Part shown: piece after piece, positions 39,580-47,255 of the stretch
Position numbering within the stretch: the first letter of the stretch is position 1
Layout: each line of letters begins with the position of its first letter
Source of the DNA: an uncultured Burkholderiaceae bacterium
GTDB lineage: Bacteria > Pseudomonadota > Gammaproteobacteria > Burkholderiales > Burkholderiaceae_B
Direction: 5' to 3'
DNA length: 48,214 nt
Assembly (NCBI GenBank): GCA_937888805.1
Contig: CALBEY010000080.1
Location: 1-48,214, forward strand
Position numbers and translations under genes: made by a program
Notes under the pieces: generated by a model
The model's database searches: none
Told to the model about the DNA's origin: nothing
Seen by the model: the letters and a program-made list of their open reading frames with translations, nothing else

Positions 39580-40749
39580 TTAGGCTGCTTTTTTGAGAGC
39601 AGCAGCGCGGTCAGTGGCTTCCCAAGTGAACTCAGGCTCGCTACGTCCGAAGTGGCCATAGGCCGCTGTCTTTGAATAGATCGGACGTAACAGGTCCAGC
39701 ATATTCACAATGCCGCGAGGGCGCAGGTCAAAATGCTCGCGAATCAGCTCAGCCAACCGCTCGTCAGGAACCACACCCGTGCCTTCGGTGTAAACCGTGA
39801 TGTTGATGGGCTCGGCGACACCGATGGCGTAACTGACTTGTACCTCGCATTGCGTCGCGAGTCCAGCCGCCACAATATTTTTGGCCACATAACGTGCCGC
39901 ATACGCCGCTGAGCGATCGACTTTTGATGGATCTTTGCCGGAGAATGCGCCGCCCCCGTGACGGCAAGCACCGCCATAGGTGTCTACAATGATTTTGCGC
40001 CCAGTTAATCCGCAATCGCCTTGTGGGCCACCAACCACGAATCGACCGGTTGGGTTAATCAAAAACTTGGTTTTGGGTGTGATCAAGCCGTCTGGGAAGC
40101 TTGGACGGATGATGTCTTCAATCACTGCCTCATGGATCGCTTTCTGCGAAATCTCAGGCGCATGCTGTGTGGAAAGCACCACGGTGTCAACCTCAACAGG
40201 CTTGCCGTTGACGTAGCGAAACGTGACCTGAGATTTGGCATCAGGACGCAGCCAGGGCAGACGGCCATCTTTGCGCAGCTCGCTTTGGCGCTGCACCAGG
40301 CGGTGCGAGTACCAGATTGGCGCTGGCATTAGATCAGGTGTTTCATCACATGCAAAGCCAAACATCATGCCTTGATCGCCTGCACCTTGATTCAAATACT
40401 CCTCTGATGAGCGGTCAACGCCTTGGGCGATATCAGCGGATTGCTTGTCATAGGCCACAAGAACCGCGCAACCTTTGTAGTCAATACCGTATTCCGTGTT
40501 GTCATAGCCGATGCGCTTGATGGTGTCGCGCGCGACTTGAATGTAGTCAACATTGGCGCTGGTGGTGATTTCACCAGCCAGCACAACAAGGCCAGTGTTG
40601 CAAAGCGTTTCGGCACCAACACGGGCATTGGGGTCTTGAGTGAAAATGGCATCAAGTACCGCATCAGAGATTTGATCTGACACTTTGTCTGGATGACCTT
40701 CAGAAACGGATTCCGAGGTGAAAAGAAAATCGTTTGATTTCATTGACAT
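39580..40749 (-). CDS. metK: S-adenosylmethionine synthetase
   Basis: MetK makes SAM from methionine and ATP. The 389-residue product carries [20 protein letters not shown] (in part), the [12 protein letters not shown] hexapeptide-like motif, [15 protein letters not shown] and the C-terminal [18 protein letters not shown], covering the methionine, ATP and magnesium sites. Start at 40749 follows AGGA by about eight bases; a further ATG two codons later is possible, and the upstream extension to 40767 lacks a ribosome site. The long leader (40750-41020) is highly structured. With ahcY and metF in this window it completes much of the activated methyl cycle. Confidence 0.97.
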   Translation of the reverse strand: MSMKSNDFLFTSESVSEGHPDKVSDQISDAVLDAIFTQDPNARVGAETLCNTGLVVLAGEITTSANVDYIQVARDTIKRIGYDNTEYGIDYKGCAVLVAYDKQSADIAQGVDRSSEEYLNQGAGDQGMMFGFACDETPDLMPAPIWYSHRLVQRQSELRKDGRLPWLRPDAKSQVTFRYVNGKPVEVDTVVLSTQHAPEISQKAIHEAVIEDIIRPSFPDGLITPKTKFLINPTGRFVVGGPQGDCGLTGRKIIVDTYGGACRHGGGAFSGKDPSKVDRSAAYAARYVAKNIVAAGLATQCEVQVSYAIGVAEPINITVYTEGTGVVPDERLAELIREHFDLRPRGIVNMLDLLRPIYSKTAAYGHFGRSEPEFTWEATDRAAALKKAA

Positions 40750-40770
40750 GGCAAGAGTCCTAAGCAAAGC

Positions 40771-40862
40771 ACTGGATGATAAGGATCAATCCAGTTGGCA
40801 GTAAGAGAATCACAGTTGGTCTCTCTGCCAGGGTTAGTCGGTGCGTTGCACCCCTAAACCCC
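40771..40862 (-). promoter_or_regulatory. structured metK leader: three consecutive hairpins
   Basis: Read on the reverse strand, three stems precede metK. The first pairs GGGTT with AACCC and GGTGC with GCACC around a three-base loop (40831-40862). The second pairs TGGCAG with CTGCCA and AGAGA with TCTCT (40796-40830). The third pairs ACTGGAT with ATCCAGT around an 11-base loop (40771-40795). They end 22 bases before the ATG. I do not recognise a known SAM riboswitch class. The stems are symmetrical, so the strand is inferred from proximity to metK; the divergent acyltransferase gene is about 160 bases away. Confidence 0.5.
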
Positions 40863-41020
40863 ATCTTGCTAAAACTTTGGTCTTGGGCGCGACGCTTTAG
40901 CGGCATTAAAATAACTTGATCGAAATAAGGGCTGAAGCACAAACGATGATCAAGTAAGCCGCCCCGCAAGTTGTCGTTTAACTCAGCGGCTTTGCTCTAT
41001 TCTAAGCGAAAATAATAATT

Positions 41021-41875
41021 ATGTTGCTGTCTTTATTTCGTTTGACATCATTTTTACCCCTTAGGGTTTTACAGGCCATCGGTCGAATGATTGGGGGCTT
41101 GGTGTTTATTTTGCCGGGACGTTACCGCGACAGGCTCATCGCCCATGCGCGCCAAGCCGGCTATCACGACCCCGCTTTTGCACGTCGCGCGGCGGCGGAG
41201 TCAGGCGCGATGATCCTTGAGTTGTCGCACGTGTGGTTTCGAAGTCAAGAGTCGCTTGCGCGAGTGGTGAGCGATGAGGAAGAAATACTGCACCAGGCGT
41301 TAAACGAAAAGCGCGGGATACTGTTCCTTAGTCCGCACTTGGGCTGCTTTGAATTGCTGGCACGCTACGCTACGCTCTTTCAGCCCATGACAGTGATGTT
41401 TCGCCCGCCAAGGCAAGCTTTTTTAATGCCGCTGTTGCAAGCAGCCCGAAACACCTCCGGGGTAAAAGCGCTACCGGCCAATCTAAAAGGGGTCAGGGCT
41501 TTTCTCAAGGCGCTAAGAAACAATGAAACCGTGGGCATGTTGCCAGACCAAGTGCCGCAGTTCGGTGAGGGCGTGTGGGCGCCGTTTTTTGGGCGCGAAG
41601 CCTGGACCATGACACTTCCGGGCAAGCTGGTTCGGGCGACCAATCCGATTGTGATGGTGGCCGCCTGCGAGCGTTTGCCCCGAGGTCAGGGGTGGCGGAT
41701 CCATTATTTGCGGGCGCCCGATGTGCTGCCTGAAAACCCACGCGAACAAGCGATGTTGTTTAATCGCATGATGCAAACGTTAATCGCCCGTTTTCCGGAG
41801 CAGTACCTTTGGAGTTACCACCGCTACAAGCGGCCCCTAGACGTTCCGCTGCCGCCCGGTGAGTCTGATGAGTGA
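41021..41875 (+). CDS. lysophospholipid / lipid A acyltransferase (LpxL/HtrB family), first copy
   Basis: The 284-residue protein has one N-terminal membrane anchor and the HX4E acyltransferase motif at His106-Glu111 (SPHLGCFELL), followed by MLPDQVPQFGEGVWAPFFG. The family adds secondary acyl chains to lipid A at the inner membrane. The ATG at 41021 gives the usual N-terminus, but no clear Shine-Dalgarno is visible. It overlaps the next gene, a diverged copy, by eight bases. It is divergent from metK. Confidence 0.92.
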   Translation: MLLSLFRLTSFLPLRVLQAIGRMIGGLVFILPGRYRDRLIAHARQAGYHDPAFARRAAAESGAMILELSHVWFRSQESLARVVSDEEEILHQALNEKRGILFLSPHLGCFELLARYATLFQPMTVMFRPPRQAFLMPLLQAARNTSGVKALPANLKGVRAFLKALRNNETVGMLPDQVPQFGEGVWAPFFGREAWTMTLPGKLVRATNPIVMVAACERLPRGQGWRIHYLRAPDVLPENPREQAMLFNRMMQTLIARFPEQYLWSYHRYKRPLDVPLPPGESDE

Positions 41876-42824
41876 GCCGCCTGTTGAGTTTGAAGACTGG
41901 GCCGAGAAAGTCCGAGCGCTCAAGTCTCGATCGTTCAAAAGTTGGTGCTTGGTGACAGTTTTCCAAGGCCTGGCAAAGTTGCCACATCGTGGGCGTCAAT
42001 TTTTGGGTTGGTTTTTAGGCGTGATGACGCCATTGATGTTGCCGCGACGCGCGCACATCGTGCGCTGTAACTTGACATTGTGCTTTCCAGAAAAGTCACC
42101 CCAAGTACGTCAATCAATGTTGCGTGCGCATTTTCGGGTGCTGGCACAAACATTTGTTGATCGGGGTGTGTTGTGGTTGGGTACGGCTGCGCAAGTGCGT
42201 GAGCTTGTGACTGTCAGTGGTTTAGAGAAAGCCCGCCGGTACACCGACAGCCGTCGGCCCCTGATGTTGTTAGCCCCGCATTTTGTGGCGCTAGATGCCG
42301 CGGCTTCGCGCTTGACGTTGGCGGGTCCACAGGGCGCTACGATGTACACGCCGCAAAGCGACCCCGATGTCGATGCGTTGGTGCGGCTGGGCCGAGGTCG
42401 ATTTCATGCGGTTCACCTCATCAGTCAAAAAGACGGGGTCCGTCCTTTGATTCGTTTGATCCGACAAGGCTACCCAACGTATTACTTGCCTGACATGGAT
42501 TTTGGTATCAAGGGTGGTGTTTTTGTGCCGTTTTTTGGTGTGCCGGCGGCCACTCAAACCGCTACAGCACAAATGGTGCGTCAGTTTGACTTGCCCGTGT
42601 TGCCCATCCTAAGTGCTTGGGACGCCAAAACCGGTCGCTATCACGTCACCATTGGCGACGAAGTCAATTTGTTCGAAAATGCAGACACCAGTCTTGAAAC
42701 GGCCACAGCCAGATTGAATGAATTGCTCGAGGGGTGGATTCGCGAGCACCCGACCCAGTACTATTGGGTTCATCGGCGGTTTAAAACCCGCCCAGAAGGT
42801 CAAGCAAATCCTTACGACAAGTAG
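41868..42824 (+). CDS. lysophospholipid / lipid A acyltransferase (LpxL/LpxM family), second copy
   Basis: The 318-residue protein has the HX4D motif at His138-Asp143 (APHFVALDAAAS) and a matching DMDFGIKGGVFVPFFGVPAATQTA segment. Sequence divergence from the first copy suggests a different acyl chain or position, as for LpxL and LpxM of E. coli. The ATG at 41868 is preceded by GGTGAG and lies within the end of the first gene. An upstream GTG (41859) is an alternative. Membrane association is expected through the hydrophobic N-terminal third. Confidence 0.92.
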   Translation: MSEPPVEFEDWAEKVRALKSRSFKSWCLVTVFQGLAKLPHRGRQFLGWFLGVMTPLMLPRRAHIVRCNLTLCFPEKSPQVRQSMLRAHFRVLAQTFVDRGVLWLGTAAQVRELVTVSGLEKARRYTDSRRPLMLLAPHFVALDAAASRLTLAGPQGATMYTPQSDPDVDALVRLGRGRFHAVHLISQKDGVRPLIRLIRQGYPTYYLPDMDFGIKGGVFVPFFGVPAATQTATAQMVRQFDLPVLPILSAWDAKTGRYHVTIGDEVNLFENADTSLETATARLNELLEGWIREHPTQYYWVHRRFKTRPEGQANPYDK

Positions 42825-42866
42825 AGCAAAGAATTTGACACACTTTGAATTGAAAGCGAATCGAAA

Positions 42867-43763
42867 ATGAACTGGTCTTTCACCAAAATGCACGGCGCCG
42901 GTAACGACTTCGTGATGCTCAACGGCTTGGCCCAAGTCATTGAAATGACGCCTGAGCGCGCGCGCGCCATTGCGCATCGACAGTTTGGTATCGGTTGTGA
43001 CCAAATCTTGTTGGTTGACACGCCCACGCATCCTGAAGCTGATTTTCAGTATCGAATCTTTAACTCGGATGGTAGCGAGGTTGAGCATTGCGGCAATGGG
43101 GCCCGTTGTTTTGTGCGCTTTGTGCATGAGCAAAAGTTGTCCTCGCGAAACCCCATACGTGCTGAGATCAAAACGGGGTTGATTACGCTGCATTCACTTG
43201 AAAACGGTGATGTCAGGGTCGAGATGGGGCAGACCCGTTTTACGCCAGAGGACGTTCACTTTGATGCCACAGCGTTGGCAACACAAACAAAAGCGCAAGA
43301 CACGCTTTACGGCCTTGAGTTGCCCGAAGCCAACACCACGGTGTGGCTGTCGCTCGTGGGCATTTCTAATCCGCACGCGGTGCAAGTGGTTGAACATGTC
43401 TCCTTGGCACCTGTATCAACGCTTGGCCCCTTGATTGAAAGTCACCCGCGCTTTGCCCGCCGAGTCAATGCGGGTTTTATGGAAGTGGTTGATCCCAATC
43501 ACATTCGCTTACGCGTTTATGAACGCGGGGCGGGTGAGACCTTGGCCTGTGGGACGGGGGCATGTGCGGCCGTGGCCAGCGGCATTCGCCAAGGGCTTTT
43601 GCAGTCGCCCGTGGTGGTTGATACATGGGGTGGTCGCTTGACGATTGAGTGGGACGGCACCACACTGCACATGACGGGCCCTGTCACCACGGTGTTTAAG
43701 GGCAGTTTTAATATCGACCAACTGGTCGCTTCTCTTCCTCACTTTGAGCAAGCCAATGACTGA
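42867..43763 (+). CDS. dapF: diaminopimelate epimerase
   Basis: DapF converts LL- to meso-diaminopimelate for lysine and peptidoglycan. The two catalytic cysteines are Cys75 (EHCGNGARCF) and Cys228 (ACGTGACAA). FTKMHGAGNDFVMLNG at the start and NSDGSEVEHCGNGARC are family signatures. Length is normal at 298 residues. It ends eight bases into the DUF484 gene, giving the well-known dapF-DUF484-xerC order. Ribosome site is weak (GAATCGAAA). Confidence 0.96.
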   Translation: MNWSFTKMHGAGNDFVMLNGLAQVIEMTPERARAIAHRQFGIGCDQILLVDTPTHPEADFQYRIFNSDGSEVEHCGNGARCFVRFVHEQKLSSRNPIRAEIKTGLITLHSLENGDVRVEMGQTRFTPEDVHFDATALATQTKAQDTLYGLELPEANTTVWLSLVGISNPHAVQVVEHVSLAPVSTLGPLIESHPRFARRVNAGFMEVVDPNHIRLRVYERGAGETLACGTGACAAVASGIRQGLLQSPVVVDTWGGRLTIEWDGTTLHMTGPVTTVFKGSFNIDQLVASLPHFEQAND

Positions 43764-44412
43764 ACAGCTAACTGCCCTTACGGTGGCTCGATTTTTACAA
43801 GAAAATCCAGCTTTTTTTGGTGAACACGCTGAGTTATTTTCAGCACTTAGCGTGCCACATCCGAGCGATACCCGAGCGATTTCGCTGGGCGAGCGCCAAA
43901 TCTTAATCTTGCGCGACCGCCAAAAAGAGCTTGAGCAGCGCTTGGCGATATTGAGTCATCAGGCAACGTTTAACCAAGGCACCGCACAAAAGATGAATCA
44001 CTGGTGCTCACAGCTTTTGGCGGTTGACGATTCCCAATTGTTGCCAGGGCATATTGTGGGGGGGCTGATGGAAAGTTTTGAGGTGCCAGATGTGGCGTTG
44101 CGACTTTGGGGGATCAGCCTGACTGAGGGAGCATTTGCTGAATCGGTGACCAGTGACGAGCGCACTTTTGCGCAGGGCTTATCAGCCCCTTACTGTGGAC
44201 CAAACAAGGGCTTGAGCGTGGCAAACTGGCTTCAGCAGCCGCCGGCGAGCATGGCGATTATTCCGATCCATCGAGAGGGCCAGACCGTTGGCCTATTGGT
44301 CCTGGGATCACCGGACAGCGAGCGCTTTGCCGCTGACATGGGTACGACATTTCTCGAGAGCATCGAACAAATGGCTTCAGCGGCGCTGTCGCGCTTGCCC
44401 TTGGCAACTTAG
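43756..44412 (+). CDS. DUF484 family protein (GAF-like)
   Basis: The 218-residue product has the short N-terminal helical part VARFLQENPAFFGEHAELFSAL, a coiled segment with LRDRQKELEQRLAILSHQA, and a C-terminal GAF-like domain with SMAIIPIHREGQTVGLLVLGSPD. This is the DUF484 pattern. Function is unknown, but it lies between dapF and xerC in many proteobacteria. The ATG at 43756 overlaps dapF by eight bases; TTG 43744 is less likely. Confidence 0.9.
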   Translation: MTEQLTALTVARFLQENPAFFGEHAELFSALSVPHPSDTRAISLGERQILILRDRQKELEQRLAILSHQATFNQGTAQKMNHWCSQLLAVDDSQLLPGHIVGGLMESFEVPDVALRLWGISLTEGAFAESVTSDERTFAQGLSAPYCGPNKGLSVANWLQQPPASMAIIPIHREGQTVGLLVLGSPDSERFAADMGTTFLESIEQMASAALSRLPLAT

Positions 44413-44437
44413 CGGATAACGACCTGGGAGCCGGTCA

Positions 44438-45430
44438 GTGACTCAGCGTGACTCAGCCGAGCCAGAAGGTGAACAGCAGTCGTTGCCTCTGCCGGTTACG
44501 CAGTGGCTAGACCACCTGCAAAAGAATCGGCGTTATTCCGAACACACCACCAGTGCCTATCGGCGTGACATGCATGCGCTAGCTATTTTGTCCAAAGGCA
44601 TGCCACTTGAGACGATCGAGCAGCGTCACATTAGACAGTTTTTAGCAACCGCACACGCTCGGGGCCAGCAACCGCGCTCTCTTGCCCGAATGTTGGCGGC
44701 ATGGCGTGGGTTTTACGGTTGGTGGGCGCCACAGATCAAATTGCCAGTCAACCCGGCCCGTGATGTGCGTGCCCCAAAAATCAAGCGCAGTTTGCCCAAG
44801 GCCCTATCGGTAGATCAAACACAGGCGCTGCTTGAGGCGCCCGCTTTGGTGGTTGATCAATCACCGGCGAGTCAGCGCGACCGTGCCATGTTTGAGTTGT
44901 TCTATTCCAGTGGTTTGCGCCTAAGCGAGTTGGTTCAGCTTGATGTGCACTACGTGAACACATCGGATCATCAATCCACTGGCTGGATTGACCTTGAGCA
45001 AGCACAGGTTCAGGTACTGGGCAAAGGGCAAAAGCCGCGAGTGGTTCCCATCGGGCGTGAGGCCAAACAAGCGTTGCGGCAGTGGCTTGAGGTTCGACCG
45101 TTGTTAAATCGGCAGACCCGGCCGGCGGCAGATGAGCATGCGCTGTTCTTGGGTGAGCGTGGTGCGCGTATTCACCCTCGCGTGGTTCAGCAGCGCTTGG
45201 CAAGTCTTTGTGTGATGGCCGGACTGCCTACTCGTGTTCACCCCCACGTGTTGCGCCATAGCTTCGCCAGCCATGTGTTGCAATCAGCGCAAGATTTGCG
45301 TGCCGTCCAAGAAATGCTTGGGCACGCCAGCATTTCAACCACTCAGATTTACACCAAATTGGATTTTCAGCACTTGGCTTCGGTCTACGATGCGGCGCAC
45401 CCGAGAGCCAACCGAAAGGGTAACAAGTAA
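44438..45430 (+). CDS. xerC: tyrosine site-specific recombinase XerC
   Basis: XerC, with XerD, resolves chromosome dimers at dif. The N-terminal SAM-like domain (about 15-105) is followed by the catalytic domain with Arg161 (SSGLRLSEL), Lys196 (LGKGQKPR), His270 and Arg273 (HVLRHSFASH), His296 (LGHAS) and Tyr305 (TQIYTK). All catalytic residues are present. It starts at GTG (44438), seven bases after GGGAG. The 330 residues are a little over the family's usual length because of an acidic N-terminus. It is chromosomal housekeeping, not an integrase of a mobile element, judging from the dapF-DUF484 context. Confidence 0.95.
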   Translation: MTQRDSAEPEGEQQSLPLPVTQWLDHLQKNRRYSEHTTSAYRRDMHALAILSKGMPLETIEQRHIRQFLATAHARGQQPRSLARMLAAWRGFYGWWAPQIKLPVNPARDVRAPKIKRSLPKALSVDQTQALLEAPALVVDQSPASQRDRAMFELFYSSGLRLSELVQLDVHYVNTSDHQSTGWIDLEQAQVQVLGKGQKPRVVPIGREAKQALRQWLEVRPLLNRQTRPAADEHALFLGERGARIHPRVVQQRLASLCVMAGLPTRVHPHVLRHSFASHVLQSAQDLRAVQEMLGHASISTTQIYTKLDFQHLASVYDAAHPRANRKGNK

Positions 45431-45490
45431 ACTTTTTTAATGCTCGTGGGTCTGAACACCTTTGATCAAAATGACGGAATTGAGTAATAG

Positions 45491-46201
45491 ATGGTAGCTA
45501 TCCTCGGCATATGCCACTCTCAGTACCCGGGCCAATTTTTGCGTTGGCTGCGTGCGAGTCTGATCGCAGTTGCGTTATTGGTATGGGGTGACTCGGCACA
45601 AGCACACCCACACATGTGGATTGAGGCTAAGATTGAGTTGCAGTTCGACGCCCAAGGGCAGTTGGTCTCGGTAGCCCAACTGTGGCTGTTTGATGAAATG
45701 TTCTCAAGCTACGCCAAGCAGGGTTTGCCTGAAACGGCCGAGGGTGTACCGCCGCAAGCCGAGTTAGACAAAATCGCCCAAGACTGGATGTCGGCGCTCG
45801 CAGACCCCCTGTCTCACTATTTCACGACCATCAGCCAAGGTGGTGATGTGTTGCCGGTCGGTGAGCCTCGTGGCGTTAAAGCCGTCTGGCAGACACAAAC
45901 CGATCAACTTTCGCTACGCTTTGAATTGCCACTGTTACAACCGGTTTTTGCAAATCGCTTACCCGTGACGGTATCAGTCGCTGATCCGACTTATTTTGTG
46001 GCGTACAGTTTTGAAGAGCCTCAGTCAGTAACCGCGCGCACTGCCCCTGCCAGTTGTCAGGTGGTCTATAAACGACCCAAACGTTTAGACGATCAAGTCG
46101 CCGCGCGGTTGGCGGCCATTCCCCTTTCGGGCGTGTTGCCACCTGACTTGCTGTTAGCCACTCAGACCTTGCAGCACCGGGTCGAGTTGTCATGTCCATG
46201 A
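45491..46201 (+). CDS. DUF1007 family periplasmic protein, probable metal-transport partner
   Basis: The 236-residue product has an N-terminal signal peptide (hydrophobic run near 24-33, cleavage near SAQAHPHMW) and the DUF1007 start HPHMWIEAKIEL with two histidines. The rest is beta-rich with a C-terminal stretch containing CQVVYKRP. Such proteins are commonly encoded next to RcnA/NiCoT-like transporters and are thought to pass metal in the periplasm. It overlaps the transporter gene by ten bases. The ATG start and TTGAG upstream are only moderately convincing. Confidence 0.82.
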   Translation: MVAILGICHSQYPGQFLRWLRASLIAVALLVWGDSAQAHPHMWIEAKIELQFDAQGQLVSVAQLWLFDEMFSSYAKQGLPETAEGVPPQAELDKIAQDWMSALADPLSHYFTTISQGGDVLPVGEPRGVKAVWQTQTDQLSLRFELPLLQPVFANRLPVTVSVADPTYFVAYSFEEPQSVTARTAPASCQVVYKRPKRLDDQVAARLAAIPLSGVLPPDLLLATQTLQHRVELSCP

Positions 46202-47226
46202 GTCAGTTAAATATGTCTATCCGCCAGAGGTCAATGGCGGTGCGTTGGTTCGTGGTCTTGGTATTTCTCGTGGCGGCGAGCCTCTGGTTTAACGGTACGG
46301 TGCAGGCGCAATCGCCACATCCGTTTGCGGTGCCTGAACAAACGTTGAATACGCCATCATTGGGTTGGTTCGATCAATGGACCGGTCAAATTGCCATTTG
46401 GCAGTCCCATTTCTACCGTCAGTTGACCACGGCTGTTCGGGCTTGGAAGGCTGACGGGCTTCAAGCATGGTGGTTGTTGGTGCTCTCATTGGCTTACGGT
46501 GTCTTTCACGCCTTGGGCCCCGGTCACGGCAAGGCGATTTTGTCGGCTTACGTGGTGGCCAACCGTGAGACCATGAAAAACGGTGCAATCTTGGCTTTTG
46601 TCGCTTCACTGGTGCAAGCGCTTGTGGCCATTGCCTTGGTTGGGGTGGCCGCTGGCATTTTGAATGTGACTGGTGCGGTTCTCAACGAAGTCACAGCGTA
46701 CCTAGAGCTGGTTGCTTATGCCCTTTTGGTTTTGTTAGGGGCTTGGTTGGTATACAAGCATGCGCTTAAACCGATCCTTGGTCTTGCCCGGTCACAACAA
46801 GGGGATCACCATCACAACCATGACCATCACGATCATGCCAATTGTGGGCACAGCCATTTTCCAGCGCCTGAGCAAGTGGCGGGTCAATTGAGTTGGCGCA
46901 AAGCGTGGGGGGCGATTTTGGCGATTGGTTTGCGCCCGTGTTCTGGCGCCATTCTGGTACTGGTCTTTGCCCTATCACAACAGTTTTTCATGGCTGGCGT
47001 GGCCGCTGCTTTGGCCATGGGTCTGGGCACCGGCATCACGGTTGCAATGTTAGCGCTGACATCGCTCTCAATCAGTCGGGTGATGGCGTCAGCTGGCGGG
47101 GGTCAACAACGTCCCTGGGGTCGGCGGATTGGCCACACCCTGCAAGCGGGAGCGGCGCTGTTGGTTTTCTTTTTTGGCATATTGCTGTTTTCTGCCGCCT
47201 GGCAGTACAGCTTTAGAATGCTCTAA
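46192..47226 (+). CDS. nickel/cobalt transporter of the NiCoT/RcnA-like family
   Basis: The 344-residue membrane protein has about six to seven spans. The key motif FHALGPGHGKAILSAYVVANRET (in part) lies near residues 104-126. A cytoplasmic or periplasmic His/Asp-rich loop is at about residues 204-222, and GLRPCSGAILVLVFAL follows the loop. This architecture fits RcnA-like Ni/Co efflux proteins and some uptake relatives. The direction of transport and the metal cannot be read from sequence. It overlaps the DUF1007 gene and faces a ZnuA-like gene, so it is part of a metal-homeostasis island. Confidence 0.88.
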   Translation: MSMSQLNMSIRQRSMAVRWFVVLVFLVAASLWFNGTVQAQSPHPFAVPEQTLNTPSLGWFDQWTGQIAIWQSHFYRQLTTAVRAWKADGLQAWWLLVLSLAYGVFHALGPGHGKAILSAYVVANRETMKNGAILAFVASLVQALVAIALVGVAAGILNVTGAVLNEVTAYLELVAYALLVLLGAWLVYKHALKPILGLARSQQGDHHHNHDHHDHANCGHSHFPAPEQVAGQLSWRKAWGAILAIGLRPCSGAILVLVFALSQQFFMAGVAAALAMGLGTGITVAMLALTSLSISRVMASAGGGQQRPWGRRIGHTLQAGAALLVFFFGILLFSAAWQYSFRML

Positions 47227-47255
47227 GGCTTGAGTTCTTAGGGCTCTAAGGCTTG
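47221..47255. repeat. 12-bp direct repeat across the convergent 3' ends
   Basis: CTCTAAGGCTTG occurs at 47221-47232 and again at 47244-47255, a 23-base period. The first copy contains the stop of the transporter gene, and the second lies in the last codons of the ZnuA-like gene on the other strand. It looks like a small tandem duplication; no terminator is visible. Confidence 0.5.

Noticed and set aside
40760..40969. 69-residue reverse-strand ORF over the metK leader
   Set aside because: It coincides with the structured leader, has no family resemblance or ribosome site, and its composition follows the hairpin repeats.
44438..45430. integrase of a mobile element
   Set aside because: Catalytic and N-terminal features and the dapF-DUF484 context fit chromosomal XerC; no attachment repeats or cargo genes flank it.
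45462..45490. TTGATC-17-TAATAG promoter before the DUF1007 gene
   Set aside because: The -10 abuts the start codon, so transcription would begin after the ATG; spacing looks good by chance.
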